Assembly: GCA_013399115.1 (NCBI GenBank)
Contig: VXAA01000104.1
Coordinates: 134-64,133 of the forward strand
DNA from: Anseranas semipalmata
Taxonomy: Eukaryota > Chordata > Aves > Anseriformes > Anseranatidae
Direction: 5' to 3'
DNA: 64,000 bases
A model generated the notes under the pieces. That model was not told where the DNA came from. It did not search any database and saw nothing but the letters and a program-made list of their open reading frames with translations. Position numbers and translations under genes: made by a program. Within the stretch, counting starts at the first letter, position 1. Each line of letters opens with the position of its first letter. Positions 12,831-25,100 of the stretch are shown here, piece after piece.

Positions 12831-14814
12831 AATGTCAGTCTGAGGACTGATAACAGGTAGGACTTAATAAGACTGTTCTTTGTCCCGCAAATGTCCACAG
12901 CCACAGTACACACTCATAAGAAAGATCCTATGCTCCATCGTTGACCTCTCCTTAGCATTCACCCAAGGTCTCAGAGGCTTTTTCCATGTCCCCAAATCAC
13001 CTAGCGACAAGGATGGTATTGCAGGTGTGATGGATAATGATTGTTCTTGCATCTGAGAATGATGGAAAAAGATATTAACATTCCTTCTCAAGGGGATCAA
13101 ACCAGGAGGCAAATGTCAGTTAACCACTCTTTTGTTTCTGGCAAGAGCATCCAGGGACAGTCATCATGAAAAAGTGCTCCAGTATGATCTGTATCTGTTG
13201 GTCCTGGAGAAGCAACACCAGATGTTTGATAGAGAGTACACCATCTCCTTCATAGCTCTGGAGTATTTTATCAGCAGCTTTCTGAAATGAAGTCAGGCTT
13301 AGGCCATCTGTGTCAATGGTAGGTAGGCAATATCAAGAAGAATTTCTGCACCAAATTAAGACTTCTGCCATGCCAACAGCTTCTGACACTAACTGACAAG
13401 GAACCTCAGAAAAGCCACAAGCTTCTTCAACTGTCCAGATTAACTTTCAAATCAATATTTAGCACATATGGCCAGCAGTCCAGCAAACACTCCTGAGGGA
13501 ATACTGGCCTGGGCCTTTGCCCTTACCACTCTTTAATTTTGTTTTCCAGTTGCAAGCTCCTGAGTCATCCCAGCTGTGTACACATACTTGATGTGATTTT
13601 GGAAATATTTTGAGGCATCTCTGGAAAAGTTCTTTTTCAGAGTAATGTGGGCTAAATATAATCATCCTGACCATTACTAAACTTTTAAAGGAATTTCTCT
13701 GATTTTTTTTCAGAGGTAATGAACCTTTGCCCTTCTTTTTGGAAGACCAAACCTGTAAGGTGTGACTGAATCCCTCTACCTCCCTTCTTATTCTTTTTCT
13801 GCAACATGACAGCTTGATGATGAGTTCCTAGGACAGGGAAACCAGGGAAGGGATAGGGAGAGGTCACTGCTTTGGAAGTGGCCTGATTATGCCCTTAAAA
13901 AGAACAAGAGAATGGTGAAACAGTATAGGTTCTTTGGACAGAGACAGTGCAGGGCCTGACCTGCTGCCTGAAAAGTAATTGTCACTGTCCTCCATGTGTT
14001 TGTCCCCTGAGGTCACTAGACTCTGAGAATGCTGAGAAAATAAGAACTATGTGAGTAGCCGTGATAACTATCAGGGTAATGTTTGTGTGTGTTCACCCTT
14101 CACTGCCAGCCTAGAAAGAATCAGATGTTCCCTGCACTCTGTTCTCCTGCAGAACTCACTCACTTTCTAGCTAGTAGTTTGCTAGTTGCTGCTCTCTTTG
14201 CAAATATCTCTTCACAGTGGGAGACATGGGGTAGGCAGTAGACCAGTTGCCCATATCAAGCTGTTTGTCATGCTTCTGAAAGAGCTGAAAGTAAAGTTTC
14301 AGTTGCTCCTGCTGTTGCAGCATGCAGCAGATGTATGCAATGCCTCCCCTTCCTGCCTCACACCAGGTCACAATCACTGCCCCATCTCTTTCGTAAAAAG
14401 TTGCTTTACAGGGGCTAATATACATGTAAAACCTGGCCCAGCCTATGAGTGGACCCGTTCACAGTAGAGATCAAGGATGTAAAGGCAATAGGAAGGGAAT
14501 GTGGCATTTTTTCAAGTAAGAAGGTATTGGAGGGTAGTCCATATGGGCTTGTCCTTTCCATGTCTATCCTAAAACTATGCATTACTGGAACAACCTAGGC
14601 TTCACTGGGTCATGTGTCTGCTGTGCAAGAACAAAGGCTGAGCAGTGGCTGGTCCAGCTTGTAGAAGTTTTCTTGCTTCTCTGGTAGCATGTGAACCTGT
14701 AACCAAGGTCAAAAGTGTGGGCAAAGTTTCAGGGGAGGGGAACACCCTTGGGAATGTTTTGTGTTCAGGAAAGACAAAATAGGAAGCTCGTGTAAGATTT
14801 ACAGACCTTTTCTC

Positions 14815-14843
14815 CTTTTTTATTTATTTATTTATTTATTTTC
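14815..14843. repeat. (TTTA)n microsatellite
   Basis: About six TATT units within a T-rich patch. Confidence 0.85.
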
Positions 14844-15308
14844 TTTTAACGTTGGATAGGAACACCACTAGTATCTCAGAGACATTACTGCTGTCTGAAG
14901 CAACCTTTTTAATGCTGGAGCACTGTGCATGTCAGGGCCATTCCAGGGTCTGATTGTGGCTTTTAGATGGGAGAGTTAGATCTGTTTGCAGCCCTCATCT
15001 TGAGGCTTTGTCAGTAATGTCAAAGGAAAGACTCCAAGTGGAAGAAGGAGCTATGACTGGAAAGCCAAAGGGCCAGAAAGTTGTGAGAGCTGTAGCTGTG
15101 CTGTTCACCATTTACACAGTTCTCTAGTCATCCTTGTGAAGATGAGGCAGGCTCTGTCTCTGGTCTTGTCTGAATGTATGATCCTTTCATAGACAGCTTT
15201 GTGTAGGGCTTCTTTGTGGTGGATGGACAACAACCTTGTTGTTTTATGGCAGATCTATCATCTATTAAGATTTGTGCTCTGCTGTGGCTAACTTACTAAA
15301 ATAATTTA

Positions 15309-15310
<2 letters not shown>

Positions 15311-15342
<32 letters not shown>
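15311..15342. repeat. poly(T) run, 32 bases
   Basis: An uninterrupted run of 32 T. No LINE or processed gene copy is recognisable on either side to explain it as a poly(A) tail. Confidence 0.9.
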
Positions 15343-15347
<5 letters not shown>

Positions 15348-15574
15348 CTCTAGCAGAAGAAATGAAAATAGGAAGGTTTTTAAGTAGCAGTTCTGGAGTG
15401 AAGTAGACCCAGAAAGACAGCAAAGTCTTACCAGCAAAGATAAACTAATTAAAGATGCAGGCAAACCTAGCTGAGGGAATCTAAGAAAAAGTCTAAGACA
15501 GAAGAAACAGAAGTCTAAAACAACACTTACAATTTCTTTTTATCTTCTTTCTTCTTTGAAAACAGCATGAAGCT

Positions 15575-15816
15575 GTGACAGGGGAGGTTCAGGCTGGATG
15601 TTAGGAAAAGGTTCTTCACTGAAAGGGTGGTCGGGCACTGGGACAGGCTCCCCAGGGAAGTGGTCACTGCACCAAGCCTGTCAGAGTTAAAGAAGCATTT
15701 GGACAATGCTCTCAGACATATGGTCTAATTTTTGGGTGGTCCTGTGTGGAGCCAGGAGTTGGATTCCATGATCCTTGTGGGTCCCTTCCAACTCAGAATA
15801 TTCTATGATTCTATGA
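15575..15816 (+). mobile_element. CR1 LINE 3' fragment
   Basis: This 5'-truncated CR1 starts near GGGGAGGTTCAGGCTGGATG, the region of the last ORF2 codons. It continues through GGGCACTGGGACAGGCTCCC and CATATGGTCTAA and ends in TTCTATGATTCTATGA. It is the same type as the copy at 7743-7884 and in the same orientation. Confidence 0.93.
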
Positions 15817-17876
15817 AAAGTTGACTTCAAGGTTACTTCGGTGACATCACTGAAGTATGATTTCTTCTGAACCCACAGTTGAAAACACTGACAAGACAAA
15901 TGGTTTGACCATTTGATCTGTAAAGTTACTTGGAAATAATAAAATCGTACATCTAGATAAAACCAAAGACATGGATTACAATTTAAGCTTTTTGGTTCCT
16001 AGTCTTATTTTCATGACATAGTTTTGTGGCAGTTCATGGAGAGGAAAGATTGATTTGTGTAAGAGTGGGACTTAGAGGACCGAATTTTCTCTTCTCCAAC
16101 TGCTCTTGGCAAATATATTTGGACAAGAAACATGAAAGTCTTTTTAAATAATCTTCTGACTTGTGGTGGTTTAGTATCTCCTCCTGACACTTTTAGGCCA
16201 CTTGAAATCTCATGGGATTTCTGACCAGAGGAAGATTGTTCTGCTTTCTCATGAACAGGGTCAGCAAGGGGCTAGTGACCCCAGCAGAAGTTAATGAAGA
16301 TTTGGAGCACAAAATTCATGATTTGCTATATTTTTTAAAAATAAGTTCATTTAGTCATTTATTCTTTCAAACTTAAAAAAAAAAAAAATCCTCGGAATGC
16401 TAACATTCAAGCAGTTTTCTTGATTACTCAAAATGAAATTATTTGCTGCACGTGTGGTGGAAATTGCCTGGATAATTCTCTATTTGTTCTCTGCCCTGAA
16501 TTTGCACTGATCCTGGAGCAATAGTAAGATTTATCAGCAGTTCATATACTATCAGAAGCATATTCCAAGCTGCCTACACTGATTATCAAGACTTCACAAA
16601 AGTCCTGACTTCACTAGTTATGTGATTGAACTTCCAGAGCTTCAGAGGAAGAATATTTCAGAAACAATACCCTCAGCCTACAGCATGACACTAAATCATT
16701 TGAATTCATTGACTGCCTTTGAGAAACTTAAACCATTTTGAATTGTAAAACTGAAAGTAGCTCAAAGTGTTTAAAATGCCAAAAGGGCAGCCCTCCAATG
16801 GAAAGTTTTGCTGGAGAGAGCCAGATAAAGACTCCAGGGGAAGCTGTCACTGCATTATTAGTGTCATCAAGTTACTTCTCTGTGGACCAGAGTGACCCAA
16901 TCACCACAGAAACAATGGGGGGGAATGGGGGACGGGGGACGGGACACTATAGTAGTCAGTGAAAAGATGTATGGTATTCCCATTTCTCCTTCCCACCCAT
17001 TTATTTTTTCATCCCACTTCTCCACAAAGCCTATTTTGCAAAATATTTTTAGTCTTCTTCCACTATAGAGAGGCCAGAGTCTTTTTATGGCTCCAGGGCC
17101 CAGCTGTTTCTTGGTCCAAATTCTGCCTCATTCAGATTCTTCTTTTCCCAAGTTTTTTCTCCTCAGACATTGACTTCTTGCTGCAATTAAAACCCTCCTC
17201 ACCAGACTATTTCTTCTTGATGCATCATCCACAGAAAAATCCAGTTAAAATTATACTAAAAACATGAATTAAATGCTACTGCGTGGATGCATTTAGCATC
17301 TAGCATCCATGCAGATGCTGTCACATGTCATTATTATTCTCATTCCAGAACCTTTGTATCTCTCAGTAGTAGAGAGTAGTATCTCTCCATCATGCTACAG
17401 TCTGCCAGTGTAAGCATGCCCTGAGATTGATTACAAATGGCTGCCTCTGCTCTTAATTTTCACAGGTGTTCTATTCTTTAACTGCCTTTCTGCTTCTCCT
17501 GCAGTCCAGACATCTGGTTGTAGCTTGAAGACAAACCTGAGTTAGTTTTAAAAATGTTTGAGTATCAGTAGTAGTACAGATAGGAGCTGAGTATCTCAGG
17601 TATGAGTACTTGATATGACCCTCCAAGCCAAGATCTCTATATGGGATGCAAACATTTCCTTGGCTTCGGTTTTCATCAGGGCAGATATGTTAAAAAGAAT
17701 GAAATTGCTTAAGTCTGGTTTGTTTTTTCATCCAGGTGATAGCTTACTCTTTCAAAGAACCCAGAAGATATTCACTGTCTTCCTATTCCTCATTGTCTAT
17801 GGGAAGGAATAGGCTATCTATCAGGTCGTTATTCTCATACCTTTCCTGGATAATCTCCTTTTAGCAGTGGGACATT
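15817..17876. other. unassigned intergenic DNA
   Basis: No gene or transposon is recognised. A G-run cluster at 16917-16943 could form a quadruplex. Near 17284-17309 TGGATGC and GCATCCA form a small inverted repeat. Confidence 0.5.
16917..16943 (+). other. G-quadruplex-capable G-run cluster
   Basis: The plus strand has G7, AAT, G5, AC, G5, AC, GGG: four G-runs with loops of two or three bases, which meets the standard quadruplex pattern with very short loops. It lies in otherwise AT-rich DNA with no promoter or gene visible nearby. Folding is an inference from the pattern. Confidence 0.7.
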
Positions 17877-18205
17877 CACAGAATCACAGAATTGTAGGGG
17901 TTGGAAGGGACCTCCAGAGATCATTGGGTCCAACCCCCCTGCCACAGCAGGTTCCCTAGAGCAGGTTGCACAGGTAGGCGTCTAGACAGGCCTTGAATAT
18001 CTCCAGAGAAGGAGTCTCCACAACCTCTCTGGGCATCCTGTTCCAGTGCTCCGTCACCCTCACCGTGAAGAAGTTCCTTCACATGTTGGTGCAGAACTTC
18101 CTGTGCTCCATTTTGTGGCCATTGCCCCTTGTCCTGTCCCCACAGACCATTGAAAAGAGGTTGGCCATATCCCTGTGTCCCCCACACTGCAGATATTTAT
18201 ATAAC
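17877..18205 (-). mobile_element. CR1 LINE 3' fragment
   Basis: The left side carries the 3' octamers (CACAGAATCACAGAAT) followed by GGGGTTGGAAGGGACCTC. Reading on, CTCTCTGGGCATCCTGTTCC and the GTGAAGAAGTTCCTTC block belong to the ORF2 end in reverse. The element is 5'-truncated at about 18205. Confidence 0.93.
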
Positions 18206-18378
18206 ATTGCTCAATTGAAAACTGAAGAAAATACTAAGGGGCTCAGAATTTTGCCCATTGGTTTTTAATTTGTTGTTTTCTGAGCTCTTGCAGTGATGGA
18301 AAAGTGCCATGGGATACATTCTCAACAGTACTCTGTAAATCTGGCTGAATGACTGAGAGGTTTGTGTTACAGTGGCAG

Positions 18379-18442
18379 GTAACAGCAGTTAAGGGTAACA
18401 GCAGTTAAGGTAACAGCAGGTAACAGTTTAAGGTAACGGCAA
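18379..18442. repeat. 15-bp minisatellite, unit like GTAACAGCAGTTAAG
   Basis: Two near-perfect 15-base units are followed by three shortened or altered ones (GTAACAGCAG, GTAACAGTTTAAG, GTAACGGCAAAG). It looks like a local slippage product. Confidence 0.85.
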
Positions 18443-20133
18443 AGTAAATGTGAAAAGATACTAATCATATACACCGTGGAAAGCACGTGCTTTCACTGAC
18501 AGTAAATACGTTATTTTCTGTTAAAGGTGCACATTGCAGTAGTGCAGGGGGAGATCCATTCTGATTTATGTCCTTAATAAGCTCTCAGCTTTCCCTGACA
18601 AAGAAAGGGATATTTGCAAAAATGAGGTACTGTACTGATCAGTGTTGATTAATGAATTTAGAGTACTTTTTTTGGTGAATGTATTTTTCTGCATAGAGAT
18701 TTTCAGATGTGTTAATTAAATGTATCTAACAAACCAGTTGTGTAAAGCTACTGGAGATATGTATTGTTGGAAGTCATTTGTTGTCTCATAGATCATGATT
18801 TTACTTTTTTTTAATGCTTGGTGGTTGATACACAGTCGTTCATTTTTTCCATTGTTGTTCTTTAACTGAGTAAACACCAAAACATGTTCTCAAATATACG
18901 CCTGTACTTTCATCTATCCATTATTCTCTGTTATGACAGATTTTACACATCTTTTGTCCATACTAAGGATATAAGCATATATTTTAAGACTCTTAAGATT
19001 GCAAATAGCTTCTAATTTTAACTGAAAGCAAAAAATAATAAAAGTTTTAAATAAAATTTGTCTTTTTTTTTTTGACTGAAAACGATAAAAGAATTTTCTT
19101 GATTAAATAACTTTTAACAGCAAGCCTAAAATTCTCATGCCATAACCCCTTAGATGAACCAAACTCCAGCCACGTGAGTTGTGAACACTAGCTAGGAACT
19201 TAGTTCAAGCAAACCGATCTAAAACTCATTTATCAGTACAGCACCTTGCCTACCATGTCTGGTACAATTATTATTGTCAGATATCCTATGGGAGATCATT
19301 AGAAGAACAAGGTTCCTCAGTCTTAATGGTCAGTCTTAATGTACATGTGTTGCAAACAAAGAACATACATTTATTTGAGTTCAAAGGAAAATGTCATTGT
19401 CCTGAGCACAGAAATTCCTCCATATACATGGGTTATATTATCATAGGAGACACAGAGAAAGATGGTCAATATTAGAGGGTCTTGGTCTTACAGAGTAATC
19501 AGCTCAGGTAGACTGATGTATCTGAATACCCTTCATTTGCACAGATGCTGGGTAACAACCATAAATTTTCTTTGATATGGGAAATCCTTAGACTCTTAGA
19601 GAAATAATTCCATGAGAAATGACTTCTCTCATGTGAAAATTTTGACAAGAGTATATTTAGAAGAGAACACAAGAATTCTTAGTGCCTTTCAAAATCTCCC
19701 TAGGTGCTGGTCTGAAACTTTAGTCAGTGAGATACCATTGAAAATCTGGCTCTGATTCAGAAAAGCAGAGGCAGTCTTTGAGATTGCTTTATCTTCATAA
19801 TGTAAGTGGAGAAAGTAATCCCTGATGTATTGTTTTCCCTGACACAGATTGTTTTTTACTTTTCTTTTTAAGACATTGATACTTTAACCAGCAACAATAT
19901 ATATTGTTCTTTATCCCAAAGATATGAGGTAGCCTTTAAAACACTTACATGTTAAACCTCAAGCCAAGCATTTGAATACCTTACATTATAATCAGTTGGT
20001 TATTAATTATAATCATCCTGACAAAAACAAATAGGATTATCTTTTAGGCAGTATCTGGTTGGTTTCTACTCAAACTTGCTCAGTGTTCAAATTGTCATTT
20101 GGGACAAAATTAGCCTTACCACACTGGAGAAAT

Positions 20134-20157
20134 TAAAACAAAACAAAACAAAACAAA
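20134..20157. repeat. (AAAAC)n repeat
   Basis: Four to five AAAAC units shortly before the CTTT tract. Confidence 0.85.
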
Positions 20158-20201
20158 CCCTGTATATGAAATAGAACTATTCTTAGTTTATTTTGGAATT
20201 T

Positions 20202-20203
20202 TC

Positions 20204-20295
<92 letters not shown>

Positions 20296-20489
20296 TCCTT
20301 CCTTCCTTTCTTCCTTCCTTCCTTCCTTCCTTCCTTCCTTCCTTCCTTCCTTCCTTCCTTTCTTCCTTCCTTTCTTCCTTTCTTCCTTTCTTCCTTNNNN
20401 NNNNNNNNNNNNNNNNNNNNNNNNNNNNNCCTTCCTTCCTTCGTTCTTTCATTCTTTCTTTCCTTCTGTCTTTCTGTCTTTCTGTCTTT
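20202..20489. repeat. (CTTT)n / (CTTC)n polypyrimidine tract with assembly gap
   Basis: About 95 bases of pure CTTT units change into CTTCC/CTTTC mixtures, then a 33-N gap (20397-20429), then CTTC, CATT and CTGT variants. Open frames across it encode only Lys/Arg/Glu or Ser/Phe/Leu repeats and are artefacts of the repeat. The true length is unknown because of the gap. Confidence 0.95.
20397..20429. other. assembly gap, 33 N
   Basis: A run of 33 undetermined bases inside the polypyrimidine tract. Such tracts are hard to sequence through. Confidence 0.98.
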
Positions 20490-20750
20490 TTTGATTTTTC
20501 TTTTCTTGTTTCGAGCTAGATGTTCAGTTGACATAAATCAGTTTTGCTGGTTTTAGTGCTGCTATGCACTTTTACCTGGTTGCCACATATAAATCATCCA
20601 TGGGTTAGAAGACCTATCATTATATGTAAAATGGTTGCTGAGGTTATTCTGACAATATTAAAGAAAGATTCAGATGACCAGGAATAAGCATTAAAATATA
20701 TTGCAGATTCCTACTGTTTCATGGGTTGTTTCTCTGCTATTGATAGACAA

Positions 20751-22116
20751 TAGAATCATAGAATCATAGAATCATCATAGAATCATAAAATCATAGAATC
20801 ATAGAATGGTTTGGGTTGGAAGGGACCTTAAAGATCACCCAATTCCAAACCCCCTGCCATGGGCAGGGACACCTTCCACTAGACCACATTGCTCAATAAC
20901 CTGGCCTTAAACACTTCCAGGGATGGGGCATCCACAACTTCTCTGGGCAAACTGTTCCAGTGCCTCACCACCCTCTAAGTAAAGAATTTCTTCCTAATAT
21001 CTAATCTAAATCCACCCTTTTTTAGTTTGAAACCATTACTCCTTGTCCAATTCCTACACTTCCTGACAAAGTCCTCTCCTACTTTCTAGTAGGCCCCCTT
21101 TAGGTACTAGAAGGCTGCTATAACGTCTTCCTGGAGCCTTCTCTTCTCCAGGCTGAACAACCCCAACTCCCTCAGCCTGTCTTCATAGGGGAGGTGCTCC
21201 ATCCCTCTGATCATCCTCGTGGCCCTCCTCTGGCCTCATTCTAATACATCCATGTCCTTCTTATGTTGGGGGAGAACTGAATGCAGCACTCCAGTTGGAG
21301 TCTCATGACAGCAGAGTAGAGAGGGAGAATCACCTCTGTCGACCTGCCAGCCACGCTTCTTTTGGTGCAGACCAGGATACAGGTGGCTTTCTGAGCTGCA
21401 AGTGTACATTGCTGGATCATGTTGAGTTTCTCATCAACCAACACCCCCAAGTCCTTCTCCTGAGGGCAGCTCTCAATCCATTCTCCGCCCACCCTGTATA
21501 TGTGCTTGGGATTGCCCCAGCCCAGGTGCAGGACCTTGCAGTTGGCCTTGTTGAATTTCTTGTTGTTCACATGGGCCCACCTCTCAAGACTGTCAAGGTG
21601 CCTCTGGATGGCATCTCTTCCCTCCAGTGTGTCAACCACACCACACAACTTGGTGTCATTGGCAAACTTGCTGAGGGTGCACTTGATCCCACTGTCCATG
21701 TCACCCACAAAGAAGTTAAACAGCACCAGTTCCTATATTGAACCCTGAGGAACACCACTTGTTTCTGATCTCCACTTGGACATCAAGCCATTGACCACAA
21801 CTCTGAGTGCGACCATCCAGCCAATTCCTTACCCACCGAGTGGCCCATCCATCAAATCCATGTCTCTCCAATTTAGAGACAAGGACATGGGGGGACAGTG
21901 TCAAATGCTTTGCACAAGTCCAGGTAGATGATGTTGGTTGCTCTTCCCTTATCTATCAATGCTGTAATCCCATCGTAGAACGCCACCAGATTTGTCAGGC
22001 ACAATCTGCCCCTGTCACTAATCACCTCTTTATTTTCCATGTGCCTTAGCATAGTTTCCAGGAGGATCCACTCCATGACCTTCCAAGGAAAAGAGGTGAG
22101 ACTGGCCTGTAGAAAG
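20751..22116 (-). mobile_element. CR1 LINE, 3' half with reverse transcriptase remains
   Basis: The 3' end at 20751 has an expanded run of about six ATCATAGA-type octamers, then GGTTTGGGTTGGAAGGGACC. The ORF2 C-terminal region follows, then the reverse transcriptase up to about 22116, where motif-A-upstream sequence (RPVSLTSFP) stops. The 5' half, including endonuclease and ORF1, is absent. That pattern is the usual CR1 5' truncation. The coding frame is broken into at least three pieces. Confidence 0.95.
21241..22110 (-). pseudogene. CR1 ORF2 reverse transcriptase, three frames, FADD changed to FAND
   Basis: Three overlapping minus-strand pieces follow the CR1 protein in order. The piece at 21873-22076 has motif A ([14 protein letters not shown]). 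The piece at 21716-21904 has [12 protein letters not shown]. The piece at 21241-21726 has [36 protein letters not shown] and VILPLYSAV. The enzyme would copy the element RNA at the nicked target. Two frameshifts separate the pieces. In addition, the catalytic FADD box reads FAND (AAT codon complement at 21658-21660), which replaces one of the two metal-binding aspartates. The copy is clearly dead; whether the Asn arose before or after the frameshifts cannot be told. Confidence 0.88.
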
Positions 22117-25100
22117 TTAGCTAGGAAAAAGAATAGGAATGTCTTTGAGAAGTTAATCTGAAAGACAGTTTTGGTTAGTTATTACTAGTATGAGACCTTT
22201 CACATAGTCACACAGCTATAACTCCATACAGCAGTGGATACAAGTGCTGAAGAATAATCATCAAAACAAAATCAGGAGAGAGAGAGAATGCCATCAAAAA
22301 TATTAACAGGGATTTGGGCTCATACATATGCTGTCTCCCCTAGAGCAGCAAACAAAATTCATGAATAAATTTCATGTATTTCTTTTGTCATGTTACTTGT
22401 TAACACTAGCAGCTAAGCTTTGAAGATTTGATTCCAGACTCTCATAACAGTCTGGAGGCCAAGAAATCACACAAAATTAATTTCATTCTTGTAGAAAGAA
22501 GTCAAAAGAGAAGACTAAGTGGTAAACATCAAATACACTCTCGTGATAATTCTAATGCTATTCTGATTACTGTCATATGGTCTTTCTCAGCTGTTATACA
22601 GATACAAAAAAAAAAAAAGATGAATTGTTGATAGAATCCCTGATAAAATTCTTTTCACTGCATCAACATTAACCAACAATTTAAATGCATTACATCAAGA
22701 AAATATTAAAAGGTATGTATAAGATTATGTGTTACCTGGAATACAAAAGTAATCATTGAATATTACTTTCTGAACTACCAATATTCAGCCATCTGCTGAA
22801 GGAGAGATTCTTTAAACTTAATACTTGTTAAATTTAGGATTTTTTAATGTATTTAAGACTTCTTGCACTTCAGTCATAAGAAACGGAGGAAGATCCTGGA
22901 ATTTGACATCCATTGCCCAGCAAAGGAACACTAAACTGCTTGCTACATGAATCTGTTTAAGCAGAAAAGGAACTAATAATTTTTTTTAGTTGTGTTTAAA
23001 AACATTTCAACTAGAAATAGAGAAAATGTAAATTCTGAGTTGGCAAATACCAGTTAAGCAATAAATAAATAAATAAATAAAACAACCACCCAAAAATTTA
23101 CAATTAATATTTATTTAATTTATATATAAACTTCCTCTAGTAAAATGCAAGCATTTGCCACACTATCACCCTGAATCTTGAAAATGCTAACCAACTTCTA
23201 GCATTATTTGCATATAGTGTCAAAATTATTGGAAGGTTTAGTTGAGCTGCTGTGAATCTATTCTTTTAGCTCAATAGCAGGCCATATTACATGAAATGCT
23301 AAAACCATGATTCCCAGCAGTCACCTTCACTGGTTTCCATCCACTCTTATTTTTTTCCCCCATTGGGAATTATGTACCTCTCTTTTGTATACCAAAAAGA
23401 TAGCTGTGTACTTTGAAATACTGTAACAGATTTGTATAAGTGGATAAAACACCTCTATGAACATATGCAGGTCTTCAAGTGGACTGTTTCACAATATTTG
23501 CTCTTTGGAAAGCAAGGGCATCACTAAGTAGTAATGTGAATACAGGGAATGTCTCCAGCCCTCGTTTTAAGGAACTTATACACCAGAACTCCTGATATAA
23601 TTGGACCATAATAACAGTTCAGGCATTTCAGGGTTAGTGAAAAATACAGTAAGGAAGAATCATTTTGTAGTTCTGTTTCCTATGTCTGTCTGTCTTTTTT
23701 CCTCATACTCAAGTAGTGCTAAATAAGATTTTATTTCCTACCGTCAGAATCACCTGTATAGTTGATCTTTATAATTGACTGAAACCTTACTTATTAATAT
23801 AAGCAATAGAGACAAATGCCAATAGAAAGAGTTTTGTAAAGTAAATTGCTGTAGGTAGTAGAATGATCATAACCAACAGCATAACACTGCACTATGAATG
23901 CTGAGGCAGAAATCCAAGGCAGAGAGAGATCTAAAGTATTGTAATTCACAAGTCCTTATCAGTAGACACAAAATACATGCTATAAGGCAATGCACCTGAC
24001 TACTTGATGAAAATAATAGGCCTCAACTGAAATGTAAAGTTCTCAGTGTTATGAGAGAGCTGTAGCATTCAAAGGATCTCATGCAAGAAATGAATCTGCG
24101 GTAGCAGAAAATTATAACTATCTCAGATCCTATTTCACAGTAGTGAAATATGTGAAAAGTTATGGTATTTAGCACAGAGGTATATGAGCTCTGAAAACAA
24201 TTTTACTGGAAAATGAGTATGCATAATATTCCCCAGCTTTTTTTGTAAGATATTTTAACATTGAATGATAAGACCAACTTGACTCCTTCCAAGCCATATT
24301 AAACAAAAAATTGGACCCTAAAACTAACATTAAGTGAAACTTCAAAGGAGAATAACTGGATCTCCTGGAGAGCAAGTTTCTTTTTATAGTCTACTTCCCT
24401 ACATGCACAGAACCTGGCCTCTGAGTTTTCCAAGTTCAGCACCCATTTGTTTCAAATACTATCATAGCACTGATACATACTGAGAGATGTATTCTGTTGA
24501 AATGTTTGTACTTGCAAAATTATGCACACGCTTTTCCCTGTTAGGAAACCAAGAGGGTAACACCATCATTATATTCAGTACAGTCCGAATATGGCTATGC
24601 AAATCTGGTGTTTTGTTCAATCTGCACAAAGAACTCCATGGCAATGAGTGGGCAAATGTCAGCAATTTCAGCATCCTTTGTTATACCTACACAGCTCAAT
24701 CAGTAATTTTAAGGGCAATAGTTCCTGAGAACTGCTCTGGGTCTTCTACTATTGTCATATCCACAATTGGAACAGTAAAAGGCCTTTTGATAAGGCAGTG
24801 TAGGAGATTAAGCTCTATGTGTTTGCCCTCACTTCCCTTCAGGTATTTGCTCTGGAGAAAAATGTACTAAAAATAGAAAAGAATAAAAATAACTGATAGT
24901 AGACATTTCCAAATGAAACTCATGTCATTGCATAGGGCCAAACCCAGTTTCTGTGGCAAGATACAGGATACGTAATTTTATTGACTTACTAAAAGTGATG
25001 AAGGAAGTGAATGGAGTTATGCTACTGTAAATGAGACCAGAGTTAGGTCTGTAACAGAACAGCAGTGCTGCAGAGCCCTCCAGATGAACAATGGTACTAT

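Larger units (their letters stand above)
12831..15574. other. unassigned intergenic DNA
   Basis: No gene is recognised. On the minus strand between about 13,120 and 13,680 one frame stays open for long stretches with four or five stops. This might be an old coding remnant, but it matches nothing I know, and a second frame there looks equally protein-like. A TTTA repeat lies at 14815-14843 and a 32-base T-run at 15311-15342. Confidence 0.45.
18206..20201. other. unassigned intergenic DNA
   Basis: AT-rich with no recognised gene or transposon. It contains the small minisatellite at 18379-18442 and an AAAAC repeat at 20134-20157. Confidence 0.5.

Noticed and set aside
18379..18442. CRISPR-like array
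   Set aside because: The repeats are directly adjacent and degenerate with no spacers, and the DNA is from a vertebrate.
20133..20534. 133-codon minus-strand open frame rich in Lys, Arg and Glu
   Set aside because: It is only the translation of the CTTT/CTTC repeat and the gap.
24487..24870. 127-codon plus-strand open frame
   Set aside because: No family resemblance; within chance expectation, and an overlapping opposite-strand frame looks similar.
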